Source: a virus | Virus record (IMG/VR): IMGVR_UViG_3300022602_000198 | Coordinates: 1 to 41,041 of that record | Strand: one strand, 5' to 3' | DNA: 41,041 nt | In this document: in pieces, positions 8,006 through 14,975 of the stretch | How the letters are laid out: every line of letters starts with the position of its first letter | Numbering within the stretch: position 1 is the stretch's first letter | Notes under the pieces: model-generated | Told to the model about the DNA's origin: nothing | The model's input: the letters and a program-made list of their open reading frames with translations, nothing else | Database searches by the model: none | Position numbers and translations under genes: made by a program

Positions 8006-8238
8006 TGCTTTTCAGTAATGCGATCTAGCTTGTCTTCAATGCGGTGAACGGCTTTGAGAACTTCTTCCCAACGATCTGAAAAATCATCCTTGTGCATGTA
8101 GTTCTCAGCAAGGTGGGTACGTAAGTCATGTAGGTCAATTTTAAGAGACTGGACAGCCGTCCAGAGCTCTTTTAAGAACCAACCAATCGCCACAAAAACC
8201 AGTGGCAGTATCATGTTAAAAAATGCTTGGAAGTCCAT
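8002..8238 (-). CDS. Membrane-anchored coiled-coil protein, XhlA-like (78 aa)
   Basis: One transmembrane helix at the N-terminus (about residues 6-26, FFNMILPLVFVAIGWFL) and then a long charged helix (VQSLKIDLHDLRTHLAENY, continuing to HRIEDKLDRITEKQ). This is the layout of XhlA-type and related holin-associated proteins, but there is no diagnostic motif. It is the first lysis-cassette gene after the fibre-chaperone gene at 8241, separated by 2 bp. Confidence 0.6.
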   Translation of the reverse strand: MDFQAFFNMILPLVFVAIGWFLKELWTAVQSLKIDLHDLRTHLAENYMHKDDFSDRWEEVLKAVHRIEDKLDRITEKQ

Positions 8239-8240
8239 AA

Positions 8241-8504
8241 TTATCCGATAAGGGCTTTGATTTCGTCTTGGGTTAAACCCAATGCGGCTAGTTTTGCAGT
8301 AGCAGAAGCCTTTGCGGTTGTTTGTGCTTGTTGTTGCTGTGCTTCAACATTAGGGATGTTTGCAATAGCAACATTTATTTCATCTTCCGTTGGCTTAGGA
8401 ATGTTTTCATCAAGCCATTCGAGGTCGGCATAAGTATTGCCACGAAGTGTCCATTGAGCGCCCGCTTTTAAATTGTGTAGCGCTTTAACTAGATCGTTAA
8501 TCAA
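8241..8504 (-). CDS. Fibre-assembly chaperone-like protein (87 aa)
   Basis: An 87-residue protein with GAQWTLRGNTYADLEWLDEN at residues 15-34, a segment I recognise from small proteins following phage tail-fibre genes (XkdW/assembly-chaperone-like). The middle is a Gln/Ala-rich helix and the C-terminus ends AALGLTQDEIKALIG. It overlaps by 4 bp the 178-aa fibre gene, forming the third of three fibre-plus-small-gene pairs. Role inferred from position and pattern. Confidence 0.55.
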   Translation of the reverse strand: MINDLVKALHNLKAGAQWTLRGNTYADLEWLDENIPKPTEDEINVAIANIPNVEAQQQQAQTTAKASATAKLAALGLTQDEIKALIG

Positions 8505-9037
8505 TTTGCCACCTCCATAATAGTTATAACAATAGCATATAAATTAAATGAAACATTTGAATTGGCGGTTCCGCCCAATACATTAAATGCTCTACTTGCG
8601 GTTGAAGTATTAGAAGTAGCACATACTAAATTTGCATTTGCTGCAATAGATTGAGCGTACGTTGAAGAATATTGGTAGCTCCAGATATATCCTGTTTGAC
8701 TAAGATTTGTACCACCAGAAGTTGCTATATTGTAGTACCCGTAAATACCTCCAGCGGGGTATCCTGTAGAAGGGTATAAATAGCAATATGCTGACATGAA
8801 AAAATACAATGTTGAGTTTGAACTTGTTGGCGTAAAGTTAAAACTCGAAGCGTTCATTGCAACTGGACCACCCGATGTGGTGGTTGAACCGCTGTCAATA
8901 TAGTTTTGAACTTTTAATACTGTGCCGGTTGGTAGATAACTTGTTGGCACTTTTCCATTAACTACAGCAGAAGTATTCTGTACCGAACTATCTGGAAAAG
9001 TAATAGCACTGCTTGTGCCGTTAATTATGGTACTCAT
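8501..9037 (-). CDS. Short tail-fibre protein (178 aa)
   Basis: The N-terminal segment (STIINGTSSAITFPDSSVQN, residues 2-21) is a typical start of phage fibre proteins that stack on a longer fibre, followed by a Ser/Thr/Tyr/Asn-rich beta domain without charge clusters. The Tyr-rich centre (GIYGYYNIATSGG) would suit a carbohydrate-binding tip. It lies after a 54-aa gene (4-bp overlap) and before the 87-aa chaperone-like gene (4-bp overlap). It likely contributes to host recognition; the target is unknown. Confidence 0.65.
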   Translation of the reverse strand: MSTIINGTSSAITFPDSSVQNTSAVVNGKVPTSYLPTGTVLKVQNYIDSGSTTTSGGPVAMNASSFNFTPTSSNSTLYFFMSAYCYLYPSTGYPAGGIYGYYNIATSGGTNLSQTGYIWSYQYSSTYAQSIAANANLVCATSNTSTASRAFNVLGGTANSNVSFNLYAIVITIMEVAN

Positions 9038-9198
9038 TGTGTTACCTCATCTGCAGGTAGGGGTGTGTTGCCTTCGGCTACCCATTTAAGATATTGCTGG
9101 TAGTCTGTGTTGTCAGGATTTGCAGGAATAGCTGTATTGCCATTAAGAATTACTCCAGCAATTTCTTTTCCATCAGGGGACATAAATAATTTATACAT
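9034..9198 (-). CDS. Small fibre-associated protein (54 aa), paralogue of 10313-10486
   Basis: ATG at 9196-9198, TGA at 9034-9036, overlapping the next gene by ATGA. The C-terminal half (AIPANPDNTDYQQYLKWVAE, then GNTPLPADE) matches that of the 57-aa gene downstream of the other fibre. This 'P-x-N-x-DY-x-x-YL-x-W-x-A-x-GN' motif is common at the ends of tail-fibre assembly proteins. It sits between two fibre genes, so I read it as a dedicated chaperone or fibre-tip cap for the 369-aa fibre. Confidence 0.7.
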   Translation of the reverse strand: MYKLFMSPDGKEIAGVILNGNTAIPANPDNTDYQQYLKWVAEGNTPLPADEVTQ

Positions 9199-9199
9199 A

Positions 9200-10309
9200 T
9201 TACAGTTCCGCAGTTAAGGTTATATTATTTGAGCCAGACGTAGGAATTTGTATTCCACACCCATAACCAGTTGCACCAACAGCACCATTTGCAAAATCAC
9301 ACATTCCAGCAGATAAACCAAGATATGATGCTGAAAGAGAAGATATTGCTCCTGTGGCGCCTGGCACATCAATATAAATTGTTCCAGCATAAGCTAATGT
9401 TGGTAATGTTCTCATGCTGGGATAAGAAAACCAAATTCTTGCCGAAGTTGTGCTTGTTTGCCTTCCAGAACCAAATCCTTGAAGTCCTATTGCTCCATTA
9501 TAAATTTGAAAATAACGCTGACACAAAGCCAACTCTTGCTGATACTGACGATATTCAAATCCAGTGGCACTACTTCCTACTTCTAGTTGAACACCAGTAA
9601 TGTAGAAGGTTGCTCCGTTTGTTCCTACTACGGATGTTGCGCCTGTGGCTGATTGATAGTTTGAGCCAGACCAAGACCCAGCAGTCCCACTATAAGTAGA
9701 GCCTACGCCTAATCCAAATATAAGAGTTATTCCTATGCCATTTGTTGTCAGCCATGTTCCTGTTGTATCACCAGCAATGGTTACAGAAATAGTGGTCCAA
9801 GTGTTTGCTACTGGAATTGAATAAGTAAATGGATAAGAACGATTAGCAGAAGAATTTTGAATTGCACCGCCAAAAGTTCCTGTCAATGAAGAATACACTT
9901 GGAATGACAAGGTAACAGTTTTAGCGTTAGCTGTTCCCCATCCTAAATCATATACATTTAAACCTTCAATATATTGACCAAAAGTAAATACTTCAGAAGC
10001 GCCTACTGTATATGCGCTTAAAGAAGTAATGCCAGCATAATTTTTAAAACCAATTGGCGGTGTAACTGAACCAGCATTTTGCTGAACGCTAAATTTAGAA
10101 GCGGCTGAACCATAAGCAAACCATCTATCTAAAGTGTATGTGGTTGCCCCTGTATTGGTAATGGTTACACTAGCACCAGCATTTCTTTGGTCAATAACCA
10201 TCGCACCATTAATAATGCGGTTCTTCATCAAACTAGCATTGCCAGCACCTAATGAAGTATTTGCTACGCTTGTGCCGATTACATCGGCTTGAACTGTTCC
10301 GTATGCCAT
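9200..10309 (-). CDS. Tail-fibre / receptor-binding protein (369 aa)
   Basis: A beta-rich fibre protein. Residues 29-42 (KNRIINGAMVIDQR) and the DRW motif near residue 62 begin a carbohydrate-binding-module-like sandwich that ends with FYITGVQLEVGSSATGFEYR and ELALCQRYF (about residues 236-268). About 100 C-terminal residues form a separate variable beta domain, the likely receptor-binding tip. The same sandwich, with a different tip, is present in the 361-aa fibre at 10489, so the two are paralogues that have diverged at their ends. Each is followed by its own small chaperone-like gene. Confidence 0.75.
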   Translation of the reverse strand: MAYGTVQADVIGTSVANTSLGAGNASLMKNRIINGAMVIDQRNAGASVTITNTGATTYTLDRWFAYGSAASKFSVQQNAGSVTPPIGFKNYAGITSLSAYTVGASEVFTFGQYIEGLNVYDLGWGTANAKTVTLSFQVYSSLTGTFGGAIQNSSANRSYPFTYSIPVANTWTTISVTIAGDTTGTWLTTNGIGITLIFGLGVGSTYSGTAGSWSGSNYQSATGATSVVGTNGATFYITGVQLEVGSSATGFEYRQYQQELALCQRYFQIYNGAIGLQGFGSGRQTSTTSARIWFSYPSMRTLPTLAYAGTIYIDVPGATGAISSLSASYLGLSAGMCDFANGAVGATGYGCGIQIPTSGSNNITLTAEL

Positions 10310-10312
10310 ATA

Positions 10313-10486
10313 TTAAGCTCCTGTCGCTGGTTCATCAGCGGGTAAAGGTTCGTTGCCCGCAGCTAGCCAAGCAAGGTATTGCTGGTAGTCGGAATTTGCT
10401 GGGTCGAATGGAATAAATGCGTTGTCTGATAAGCGAATAATTGCGTCAACTTTAACGCCATCTCGCAATGGAAATTCTTTATACAT
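10313..10486 (-). CDS. Small fibre-associated protein (57 aa), paralogue of 9034-9198
   Basis: ATG at 10484-10486, TAA at 10313-10315. The C-terminal half reads [20 protein letters not shown] then [14 protein letters not shown], closely related to the 54-aa product. It lies 2 bp after the 361-aa fibre gene and 3 bp before the 369-aa fibre gene, with the same role inferred: a fibre-folding partner or tip protein. Confidence 0.7.
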   Translation of the reverse strand: MYKEFPLRDGVKVDAIIRLSDNAFIPFDPANSDYQQYLAWLAAGNEPLPADEPATGA

Positions 10487-10488
10487 AA

Positions 10489-11574
10489 TTAAAGCTCCGA
10501 AGATGCGGTTACAGAAATACTAATCATGCTTATTGGCTGACTTGATGCCCAATTACCACCTGATTTTGTGCAAGAAATACCATAGGTATCTACCGAAGCA
10601 TAAGTAGTTGTATATGATGATATTGCATAAGCGCCGCCACTATTATCATAAGCATTCGCTCCTCCTGTTACAACTACTGTAGGAGAACTTCTTTTTGTTA
10701 CGTGCCATGAAAAATCAGGACACATTCTATAGGATGGGTTATCGTATATGTTTGGATAAAACCAACAACTTCCTATAGAAGCTGTTTCATAGTAGCGCTG
10801 ACACAACGCCAATTCAGTACCAATGCTACGAACGTCGAATGATGTTGCCTGTGAGCCTAGTTCGAGCTGGACGCCGGTAAGTTGGAATTGCGCACCATTA
10901 ATGACGTTATTATTACCGTTATTAAAAATAACTCCAAGGCTTAAAGCATTACTTGGTACAGTAACTGTTAATGATGCTTTTGTCCAAGTTGTAGTATTTG
11001 CCAATACTACGGAAGAAATTGATGTTCCATTACCACCATAAACTTTTGCGTTATTTGAGGTATTATACGATACACCAACGTTCCATTGACTTGTCCAGTT
11101 AACAGGAACTTTATACCAAAAAGAAACTGTTACTGTTTGCCCAAGTAGATCAACGGAATTAATAGACTCAATGGTTTGAGAGAAATTAATGTTTGTATAA
11201 GTTGTTGAATTTGCTTGAATCTGAACGTAATTGTTAAATCCAGCTGGTGGGGATGCTGACAACTGTTGTACTGTATATCCGTTTTGCGCAGATCCGTAAG
11301 TATCGGTATACCACCTATCAATTGGATATTGGTTACCACCCGGCGCAACTGAATTTGTACCGTTGTATTGGCTAATAATAAAATTACCATTAATTAAACG
11401 GTTCTTAAAACCAAACGTATTAGATGCGTTGATGGTGTTTGGAAAACTAACACCGCTAGAGCTAACAGTTAATCCGGTTGTGCCGTTACCCTGAATCTGT
11501 AAGATTCCGCTATTGTCAGCGGTGGTAATTACGCCACCAGCGCCGGAGGTTGTAGCATTGATTGTAGATGCCAT
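10489..11574 (-). CDS. Tail-fibre / receptor-binding protein (361 aa)
   Basis: The N-terminal 40 residues form a coil-like adaptor ([20 protein letters not shown]). Residues 53-66 ([14 protein letters not shown]) begin the same beta sandwich as in the 369-aa fibre, ending with [20 protein letters not shown] and ELALCQRYY; a Tyr/Ser/Cys-rich tip follows (about 275-361), ending TASSEL (the paralogue ends TAEL). The sandwich is conserved and the tips are not alike, the usual sign of host-range diversification. Located after the 242-aa collagen-like fibre with a 9-bp gap. Confidence 0.75.
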   Translation of the reverse strand: MASTINATTSGAGGVITTADNSGILQIQGNGTTGLTVSSSGVSFPNTINASNTFGFKNRLINGNFIISQYNGTNSVAPGGNQYPIDRWYTDTYGSAQNGYTVQQLSASPPAGFNNYVQIQANSTTYTNINFSQTIESINSVDLLGQTVTVSFWYKVPVNWTSQWNVGVSYNTSNNAKVYGGNGTSISSVVLANTTTWTKASLTVTVPSNALSLGVIFNNGNNNVINGAQFQLTGVQLELGSQATSFDVRSIGTELALCQRYYETASIGSCWFYPNIYDNPSYRMCPDFSWHVTKRSSPTVVVTGGANAYDNSGGAYAISSYTTTYASVDTYGISCTKSGGNWASSQPISMISISVTASSEL

Positions 11575-11583
11575 AAATTTTCC

Positions 11584-12312
11584 TTATAAAACTACCCAGC
11601 GTTGACCGCTGGAAACTGTTACTGTTGTGCCGGATGTTACGCTAACTGGACCTACCGACATTGCATTAAAGCCTGTGCCAACGGTGTAATTGCTTGTTAT
11701 TGAATCACTGTTAACCACCAAGCCGTTGGTAGAGACCATTTCTTGTGATTGTAACTCACCGGTAGATGGTTTGTAAAGGTATTTAGCGTTGCTAGTATAT
11801 ATGGTTGTTGGATATCCTGTTGTGGTATCTACAAACAAAGGATATCGGTTTGTTGCTGTACTGGTGTCATTAACAATACTGGCTGAACTGCCATTAGTAC
11901 CGCTATAACCACTGATGCCTGAGAAACCACTGTAACCACTAATGCCTGAGAAACCGCTATAACCACTAATGCCTGAGAAGCCACTGAAACCTGAGAAACC
12001 ACTAAAACCAGAAAAGCCAGAAAAACCGCTATATCCACTCACACCACCAGTACCGTTAGCGCCGCTATATCCACTATACCCGCTGACACCATCGGAGCCA
12101 CTATGGCCACTGTAACCGCTATAACCGCTAATGCCGCTGTAACCACTAAGCCCAGCTAAGTTTTTTACTACGCCAGAGGTATTTTTATAATACAAATACC
12201 CATCGGCAATGTTTATTGCCAGTTCACCGGTAGTTAAATTGGCGGCCGAAGGCTGAGCACCCGGTGTGGTGCTGTGATATAGCGATATAGGGGTAAAACC
12301 GGTTTGGGCCAT
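11584..12312 (-). CDS. Collagen-like tail fibre (242 aa)
   Basis: The N-terminal domain (residues 1-55, with TTGELAINIADGYLYYKN) is a common virion-attachment start. Residues about 56-146 are Gly-X-Y triplets with almost only Ser in the Y position (GYS, GIS, GFS), a collagen-like shaft. The C-terminal domain (about 147-242) ends VTVTVSSGQRWVVL and is clearly homologous to the end of the 896-aa fibre (same IYTSNAKYLYKPSTGELQ segment). Probably trimeric. It starts 3 bp after the glycosyltransferase gene at 12316, an unusual junction between fibre and sugar-transfer genes. Confidence 0.85.
   Translation of the reverse strand: MAQTGFTPISLYHSTTPGAQPSAANLTTGELAINIADGYLYYKNTSGVVKNLAGLSGYSGISGYSGYSGHSGSDGVSGYSGYSGANGTGGVSGYSGFSGFSGFSGFSGFSGFSGISGYSGFSGISGYSGFSGISGYSGTNGSSASIVNDTSTATNRYPLFVDTTTGYPTTIYTSNAKYLYKPSTGELQSQEMVSTNGLVVNSDSITSNYTVGTGFNAMSVGPVSVTSGTTVTVSSGQRWVVL
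11890..12145 (-). repeat. Collagen-coding nucleotide repeats of the 242-aa fibre
   Basis: Degenerate 9- and 18-bp tandem repeats encoding Gly-X-Ser triplets, minus strand. They contain the word GCATTAGT twice in coding phase, unrelated to the promoters. Confidence 0.8.
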
Positions 12313-12315
12313 ATT

Positions 12316-12753
12316 TTATACCTTGTTTAAATGCTCTAATACTTCTTTTGGTTTTACAAACCGGTCATTTTGGTGCTCTACATATTCCCACCAGAGGAAT
12401 TGATTTTTTGCTAAATATGACCGGTCTTTTAATAAATTAATATTTTGCGGATGTCCAAAAATCAACGGATCCGAAACACTCCATAGCACAATGCCCGGTT
12501 TGCCTTCATCCCAAGCTAAATGCTGAAAAAAACTATCGCAAGATATCCAAGTCCTGCATTCTGCCAACAACTTACGTAACTCACTAATTGGCAGGTTTAC
12601 TCTAAAATCTGGAACTAACTGCTTTTCTCCACTAATCCCTATTTGTACTATGGGCTCGTTAATGCTAGCAATCAACTCTTCCCAATATGGATAATTTTTT
12701 GGGTTTTGTTTACCACTCATTAATGCTTTAGCATATGGTGAAATAATGATCAT
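12316..12753 (-). CDS. GT9-like glycosyltransferase C-terminal half (145 aa)
   Basis: Only 145 residues, about half a glycosyltransferase. It begins IIISPYAKALMSGKQNPKNY and has CRTWISCDSFFQHLAWDEGK (residues 65-84) and VSDPLIFGHP (about 92-101), the GT-B fold C-terminal half of heptosyltransferase-like (GT9) enzymes that bind the nucleotide sugar. The missing N-terminal half appears fused to the end of the upstream 322-aa protein (GLGDHIVFSHVLPAI). The two genes overlap by ATGA, so a split enzyme is made from coupled genes, or translation shifts frame there. Substrate unknown. Confidence 0.65.
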   Translation of the reverse strand: MIIISPYAKALMSGKQNPKNYPYWEELIASINEPIVQIGISGEKQLVPDFRVNLPISELRKLLAECRTWISCDSFFQHLAWDEGKPGIVLWSVSDPLIFGHPQNINLLKDRSYLAKNQFLWWEYVEHQNDRFVKPKEVLEHLNKV

Positions 12754-13718
12754 AGATATAACTTTCTATAAGCATTTTCCAAACTGTCAGTCCACTTCCA
12801 CTGATCCATTTTGCTGTAAATACTAAACGGCTCTAAATCACCAAATAGCTGGTGTGCTTCGTTTATCGATCTACCGGGAACCACTTCAGGGTAACAACTA
12901 AAAACTTCAGCGTTACGGATTGCAGGCAATACATGACTAAATACAATGTGGTCGCCGAGCCCGCAATTAAGAACCACAATGGTTTTGTCACGGTACGCAA
13001 GCACATTTCTAAAAATTTGCTCGTCATGATCATACATCTCTTTCTTTGTTTCGCTACGAATCCCACCTTGCGGATTCTTCATATGCCAGGTTACTGCATT
13101 TGGCACTGCTAAAATCTGATAACCTTTACGGTGCAAACCGTATGTGAACAAGGTCTCTTCTCTGTGGGCAACACGCGATAACCCAAGATTATAATCACAG
13201 ATACCAGCGCGATACAAAAAACTGCAGTGTAAATGTTCAACTTCTTTTACTCTTTCAATAACACCCCATTGGATGTTTGGTTCTGAGTCAATGTGGTCAA
13301 TCAAACCAGTTACCGTACTGGTATTTGGCATATACGGCGGGGTTAATACTGAACCACCAACTGCGCCTATGTTATTACCAATATGCTTTAATAAATTCTC
13401 GAGCACATTTGGTTCTGGAACTGCATCATCGTCACAGCGCCAAACCCAATCATAACCAGACCTATTGGCTCGTTGGTGAATGTGGTGCTGACCTTTTTTC
13501 TCAGCGAACAGCCATTCCCACTCAATCCCTTTTGCGTCTAACATCTGAAAAAAGTAGCTATAAATCAACTCTTTTCGCATGTCTTGCGGCTCATCGTTAT
13601 CATCAAAAATGACCAGCTTATCGACTGGGCGCGTTTGATTAATAATTGCGTTTAATACTAATGGCAAGGTGGTAAAGTAACGACCCCTGGTTGCTACAGA
13701 ACAAAGTATTTTACTCAT
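12750..13718 (-). CDS. Glycosyltransferase family 2 with GT9 N-terminal half (322 aa)
   Basis: Residues 1 to about 240 are a GT-A fold (GT2) domain: an N-terminal beta-alpha unit (ILCSVATRGRYFTTLPLVLN), the metal- and nucleotide-sugar-binding WRCDDDAVPEP (about residues 92-102) and a later HREE segment. From about residue 250 the protein changes to a GT-B Rossmann start: IVVLNCGLGDHIVFSHVLPA, then EVFSCYPEVVPG, ending AYRKLYL. This is the N-half of a GT9-like enzyme whose C-half is the following gene. It overlaps the GT2-methyltransferase gene upstream by 8 bp. It could decorate fibre or host surface sugars; acceptor not known. Confidence 0.8.
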   Translation of the reverse strand: MSKILCSVATRGRYFTTLPLVLNAIINQTRPVDKLVIFDDNDEPQDMRKELIYSYFFQMLDAKGIEWEWLFAEKKGQHHIHQRANRSGYDWVWRCDDDAVPEPNVLENLLKHIGNNIGAVGGSVLTPPYMPNTSTVTGLIDHIDSEPNIQWGVIERVKEVEHLHCSFLYRAGICDYNLGLSRVAHREETLFTYGLHRKGYQILAVPNAVTWHMKNPQGGIRSETKKEMYDHDEQIFRNVLAYRDKTIVVLNCGLGDHIVFSHVLPAIRNAEVFSCYPEVVPGRSINEAHQLFGDLEPFSIYSKMDQWKWTDSLENAYRKLYL

Positions 13719-14937
13719 TGTCCCACCTGCAAATCATCAAGTTACTGGGATTGCTGCCCGACACCGGAACCAAGGTGTCTGATATATCACCATTGTGGCT
13801 AATATAATTAAACTTAAATCCCGGAAAGTCCTTTTCAGTCAATCCGTGCAACTTGTGGTGTTCGCCCCAAAAGCCTTTTGGCTCATTATGCGGTACTGTA
13901 ATCAACAGCCGTTTGCAGTGCTGTTTTAGCTTTTCTACAATCTCTAAGCCGTTATCAAGGTGCTCAATTACTTCAAAGGCGATGATGGTGTCGTAGTCAC
14001 CTAAAATAAACTGATTAATGTCTCCGCTAACAAATAGGTTGTTAGGTCCGTCCCAGTTTTGCTCTTTGGCAACCTCAACAATAATTGGGTCATAGTCTAA
14101 CCCAAGGTAGTTAATGTAGTTATTAAAAAACTGCCTACCATAGCCGGTCGAGCAACCAATTTCAAATACACTATTGCCTATAATATTTTTCCGTGCCCAT
14201 TCGTATCTTTGCGTTTCTCTTGGAAACACTGGATCACCTTTTAGAAACACAGCGCGCTCGTAGTTATTTGACAAGCGCCACTTATACCATTCAAGATTGT
14301 ATTTCTTTGCTAACTTGAGTTCATTTAGCAAAAAGGTATTATCCCAATTTTGTACCAACTCTGGGTCATGTACCGTACCCTCAGCCTTGTGGTAGATTGG
14401 GAACGTACCGTCATCCCAGTTGGCTGCAATTTTGAAGCCTAACTTTTCAGCCTTGTAGCAGAACTCAATGTCTTCACAGCCACCAACACCGTAAGATTCG
14501 TTCAGTAAACCAACCTCGTCAAATACTTTTTGGTCAATCATTACACAAAAAAATACAGCAAAACGGCGCTGGGTAATGTGTGAGTACTGCGTCCACACCG
14601 CTGAAATATCGCTACCAGTGTCTAGCTTTTCTAACCAATCAAAAGCTAGTATAATTGTGTCGTTATTTAAGAGAACAATCTTATCGCCGTTACAAACCCG
14701 AATGCCGTTGTTGGTTGCTTGGGCAAACCCCAGCGGGCTTACATTCCAAACAGTGTGCAGATTTGGCACCGCTGTTTTTAGGTATGTCAAATAGTCTAAC
14801 GTATTGTCTGTGCACCCATTGGCGCTCACAATCAGCTCTACGTCATCCATATTGCTGTGTTTGATAATTGAATCAATGCACGGCTTTAAATACTTCTCAC
14901 AATGGTTATACGTTGGTATAACAATGCTGTATTTCAT
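13711..14937 (-). CDS. Fusion of GT2 glycosyltransferase and SAM-dependent methyltransferase (408 aa)
   Basis: Residues 1 to about 225 are a GT2 domain (YSIVIPTYNHCEKYLKPCID, VELIVSANGCTDNTLDYL, LLNNDTII as the DxD-like position, and CEDIEFCYKAEKLG). Residues about 250-400 are a class I SAM methyltransferase (NSVFEIGCSTGYGRQFF as motif I, LGLDYDP as motif II, YDTIIAFEVIEHLDNG as the following acidic strand). The predicted product would transfer a sugar and then methylate a sugar or acceptor. It is the first of three coupled glycan genes between two fibre genes. The ATG has GGGAG 6 bases upstream and a candidate extended -10 promoter lies 30 bp upstream. Confidence 0.85.
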   Translation of the reverse strand: MKYSIVIPTYNHCEKYLKPCIDSIIKHSNMDDVELIVSANGCTDNTLDYLTYLKTAVPNLHTVWNVSPLGFAQATNNGIRVCNGDKIVLLNNDTIILAFDWLEKLDTGSDISAVWTQYSHITQRRFAVFFCVMIDQKVFDEVGLLNESYGVGGCEDIEFCYKAEKLGFKIAANWDDGTFPIYHKAEGTVHDPELVQNWDNTFLLNELKLAKKYNLEWYKWRLSNNYERAVFLKGDPVFPRETQRYEWARKNIIGNSVFEIGCSTGYGRQFFNNYINYLGLDYDPIIVEVAKEQNWDGPNNLFVSGDINQFILGDYDTIIAFEVIEHLDNGLEIVEKLKQHCKRLLITVPHNEPKGFWGEHHKLHGLTEKDFPGFKFNYISHNGDISDTLVPVSGSNPSNLMICRWDNE

Positions 14938-14966
14938 AACACTCCCAAGGGTTTTTACAAACCTAT

Positions 14967-14975
14967 ATTATAGCA
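14967..14975 (-). promoter_or_regulatory. Candidate extended -10 element before the glycosyltransferase genes
   Basis: TGC followed by TATAAT (minus strand), a perfect extended -10 for host sigma70. It overlaps the stop codon of the 896-aa fibre and ends 30 bp before the 408-aa gene, leaving a leader of about 23 nt that holds GGGAG. No -35 box is evident, as allowed for extended -10 promoters. The overlap with coding sequence means it may be accidental. Confidence 0.35.

Noticed and set aside
11938-11972. Two further exact copies of ACTAATGC (GCATTAGT on the minus strand) at 11938-11945 and 11965-11972
   Set aside because: They lie in frame in the Gly-Ile-Ser repeats of the 242-aa fibre, without the upstream box or TATA tract; they are codon repeats, not promoters.
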